6,974 bases of DNA from the NCBI GenBank assembly GCA_007127615.1, contig SKZB01000230.1:1-6974 (forward strand), given 5' to 3'. The stretch's first letter is position 1, and each line of letters opens with the position of its first letter. Of this stretch, positions 5,518 to 6,974 are shown in pieces. The stretch is from Phycisphaerales bacterium. Its GTDB lineage: Bacteria > Planctomycetota > Phycisphaerae > Phycisphaerales > SM1A02. The notes beneath the pieces are model-generated. The model was not told where the DNA came from. It searched no databases and saw nothing but the letters and a program-made list of their open reading frames with translations. A program made the position numbers and the translations under genes.

Positions 5518-6974
5518 TCACGGCGCGTCGTTCAGCAGAAGCTCAAGCCGCGCCCGGGTCCGCGCATTCAGTTGCTTCCGGTCAAACCGGAGCTGCTCGA
5601 TGAGATGGTTCTCTTTCCCCACCTTTCGAAACCTCCGAATCCTCTCTTCACTGGCCTCGTCCTCATCGCTTCTCTCCGACTGCGCCAGTGTCCGCTGGCG
5701 GCTCGCCTCCTTCAACGCGATCATGTTCTCACGAATCGCGCGGTACTCTGCCGGATAACTCAATGCGAGTTCACGCAGTCGGTGCCGGGTTGAGCCGGAG
5801 AGATTCTTCCGGGCGACCGCACTTCGCACAAGATCGTGAACCGCATCGGGATCATGCAGAAAGTCGGGGTAGAGCGCGTCCATGAAAGCATCCCGGAGTC
5901 TTCTCCCACGCTCTTCGGAAAGCCGGCCGATGAGTTCGTTCATCGTCTCAAGATTGAGTTCGTCCAGGCGACGGCCGATCCGAGCGATCTCGCGGGGATC
6001 ATCCTCAAGTGACGAAGCGTCGTCCGGAATCGCCACCTCGAGGCCGCGATGGACTCGATCCTGCGCCGCCCCACGCCGCCGGTCCTGGAGGCGAATCATC
6101 CGCACACTCCGGCGATACATCTCCGCGGCCGCGGCGTTCAGCTCCGTTTCGTAGCTGTGGATCACAGCGCTCACTTCGGGCTTCGCAAATAGCGCCGCAT
6201 CGTCGTCTGCAATCACCGCCAGCAGGTCGAGCGGCGGCTCGACGCCCGAGTACAGATGGACGTTACGATCCAGAACGGCGAAGTGCACCATGCGGGTCCG
6301 CATCGCTTCGATTCTCTCGACCGCCGCCGCATCCAGCCCGCTCTCACGGAGCTGCCGAAAGAACGCTGCGTCCACTTCCCGCAATCGGTCAACGTAATTC
6401 CGTTGCACATCGTGGATTCGCTGCACTTCCGTTTGACCGGCGGGAGGTTGCGCATGACTCAGATCAAACGGCAGGGCCGCGTGCGCTTCGTTCCGAATTT
6501 CGCGATGTGCTTCGCGGTAGCTCCGGTACGCCGATCGCAGGCGCTCATCCCCCGCGTGGGGCAGCGCCACGATGCGGGCAAACCGTTCGAGATCCTGCGC
6601 GCTGATGCTCCCGGGCAGAACCCAGCGGGTCGACCAGGCCATCATCCGCGCCTCATCCGACTCTTCAAGAATCTGCCGGTTGATCAGGCGACGTAACTCA
6701 CGAACGCGATCTTCGCCCAGCGCGCGTTGCAGCCGCTTTTCAACGATTTCCCGGTACCCCTCGAGCTGGCCGGACAGCGCACGCCGTCCACCGAGATACG
6801 CTTCGTGCGCGGGACCGGAAAAGGGCACGACCGGCCGGGAGGCCTCGAACTTCATACGGGCGTCGATCTGCTTTTCGCGCAGCGCTTCGATCTGATTCGC
6901 AAACTCCTCTGCGATCGGCTGCACGCGCGACCGCTCGTGTTCGGTGAGATCCTCAGCATCGAGAACACGCGTCA
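5518..6974 (-). CDS. Unknown charged helical protein with degenerate L-T-x4-R repeats, 5' end at or beyond window edge
   Basis: I do not recognise this family. The frame is open from the window end to the TGA at 5520-5518, at least 484 residues. A GTG at 6924 gives 468 residues, but codons upstream of it read as good protein (TRVLDAEDLTEHERSR) with no stop, and the codon split by the edge is NTG, so the real start may be exactly there or further out. The protein is rich in Arg, Glu, Asp and Ala, has no Cys, no membrane helix and no signal peptide in the visible part, and should be mostly alpha-helical. Four segments share a leucine, small polar residue and basic pattern: LTEHERSRV (6948-6922), LSEERGRRL (from 5922), LSGSTRHRL (from 5802) and LNARTRARL (from 5571). 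They recall the LTxxQ helices of Spy/CpxP-type proteins, without the final Gln. It converges on kbl and shares no operon with other genes here. Confidence 0.75.
   Translation of the reverse strand, partial: TRVLDAEDLTEHERSRVQPIAEEFANQIEALREKQIDARMKFEASRPVVPFSGPAHEAYLGGRRALSGQLEGYREIVEKRLQRALGEDRVRELRRLINRQILEESDEARMMAWSTRWVLPGSISAQDLERFARIVALPHAGDERLRSAYRSYREAHREIRNEAHAALPFDLSHAQPPAGQTEVQRIHDVQRNYVDRLREVDAAFFRQLRESGLDAAAVERIEAMRTRMVHFAVLDRNVHLYSGVEPPLDLLAVIADDDAALFAKPEVSAVIHSYETELNAAAAEMYRRSVRMIRLQDRRRGAAQDRVHRGLEVAIPDDASSLEDDPREIARIGRRLDELNLETMNELIGRLSEERGRRLRDAFMDALYPDFLHDPDAVHDLVRSAVARKNLSGSTRHRLRELALSYPAEYRAIRENMIALKEASRQRTLAQSERSDEDEASEERIRRFRKVGKENHLIEQLRFDRKQLNARTRARLELLLNDAP

Noticed and set aside
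4142..5521. 459-codon open frame on the minus strand opposite kbl
   Set aside because: It mirrors a strongly conserved gene in GC-rich DNA, and its product is a His/Arg/Val-rich sequence with no recognisable domain and no ribosome binding site. Codon-usage shadow.
6123..6134. 12-bp palindrome CCGCGGCCGCGG
   Set aside because: It lies inside the orphan gene over a run of Ala codons, where GC-rich codon choice makes such palindromes by chance.

Overview
The window is GC-rich, densely coding bacterial DNA. It looks like a Gram-negative lineage with lipid A-type glycolipid enzymes. The style of the genes (an ArnT-like transferase with a TQ/PATKP-type first loop, a long helical orphan protein, CTACAAT-type -10 boxes) suggests a planctomycete, perhaps Phycisphaerae-like, but no rRNA or marker gene is present and this placement is an inference.

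Region 1 (1-2692, minus strand) is a three-gene envelope glycosylation operon, transcribed right to left. It runs from an ArnT/PMT-type polytopic glycosyltransferase (GT39), through a DPM1-like polyprenyl-phosphate sugar synthase (GT2), to a small membrane protein of the lipid-A-disaccharide-synthase N-terminal family (LAB_N), which is cut by the window edge. The set can be read as: GT2 charges a lipid carrier with a sugar, a small membrane protein may help move it across the membrane, and GT39 transfers the sugar to an envelope acceptor.

Region 2 (2693-2872) is a divergent control region. It holds an extended -10 box facing the glycosylation operon and a TACAAT box facing the threonine gene. 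An 11-bp-periodic array of ATCCGGG repeats lies in the predicted leader of the glycosylation operon.

Region 3 (2873-5404, plus strand) is a threonine catabolism pair: a short-chain-dehydrogenase-type L-threonine 3-dehydrogenase, then 2-amino-3-ketobutyrate CoA ligase (kbl). Together they convert threonine + NAD+ + CoA to glycine + acetyl-CoA + NADH. The 177-bp gap between them carries a large inverted repeat and a separate promoter with a good Shine-Dalgarno site for kbl.

Region 4 (5405-5517) is a convergent intergenic spacer with a strong hairpin, a perfect 10-bp tandem duplication and a second small hairpin. Region 5 (5518-6974, minus strand) is one long, highly charged, cysteine-free helical protein of unknown function, open at the window edge. 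It contains several degenerate copies of an L-[TSN]-x4-R-x-R-[VL] helix unit.

No tRNA, rRNA, CRISPR array, insertion sequence or phage gene was seen. There is no gene-free stretch above 300 bases. I did not find a clearly new defence or mobile system. The best leads are the phased repeat array, the altered first loop of the GT39 enzyme, the possible LAB_N flippase role and the repeated orphan protein.
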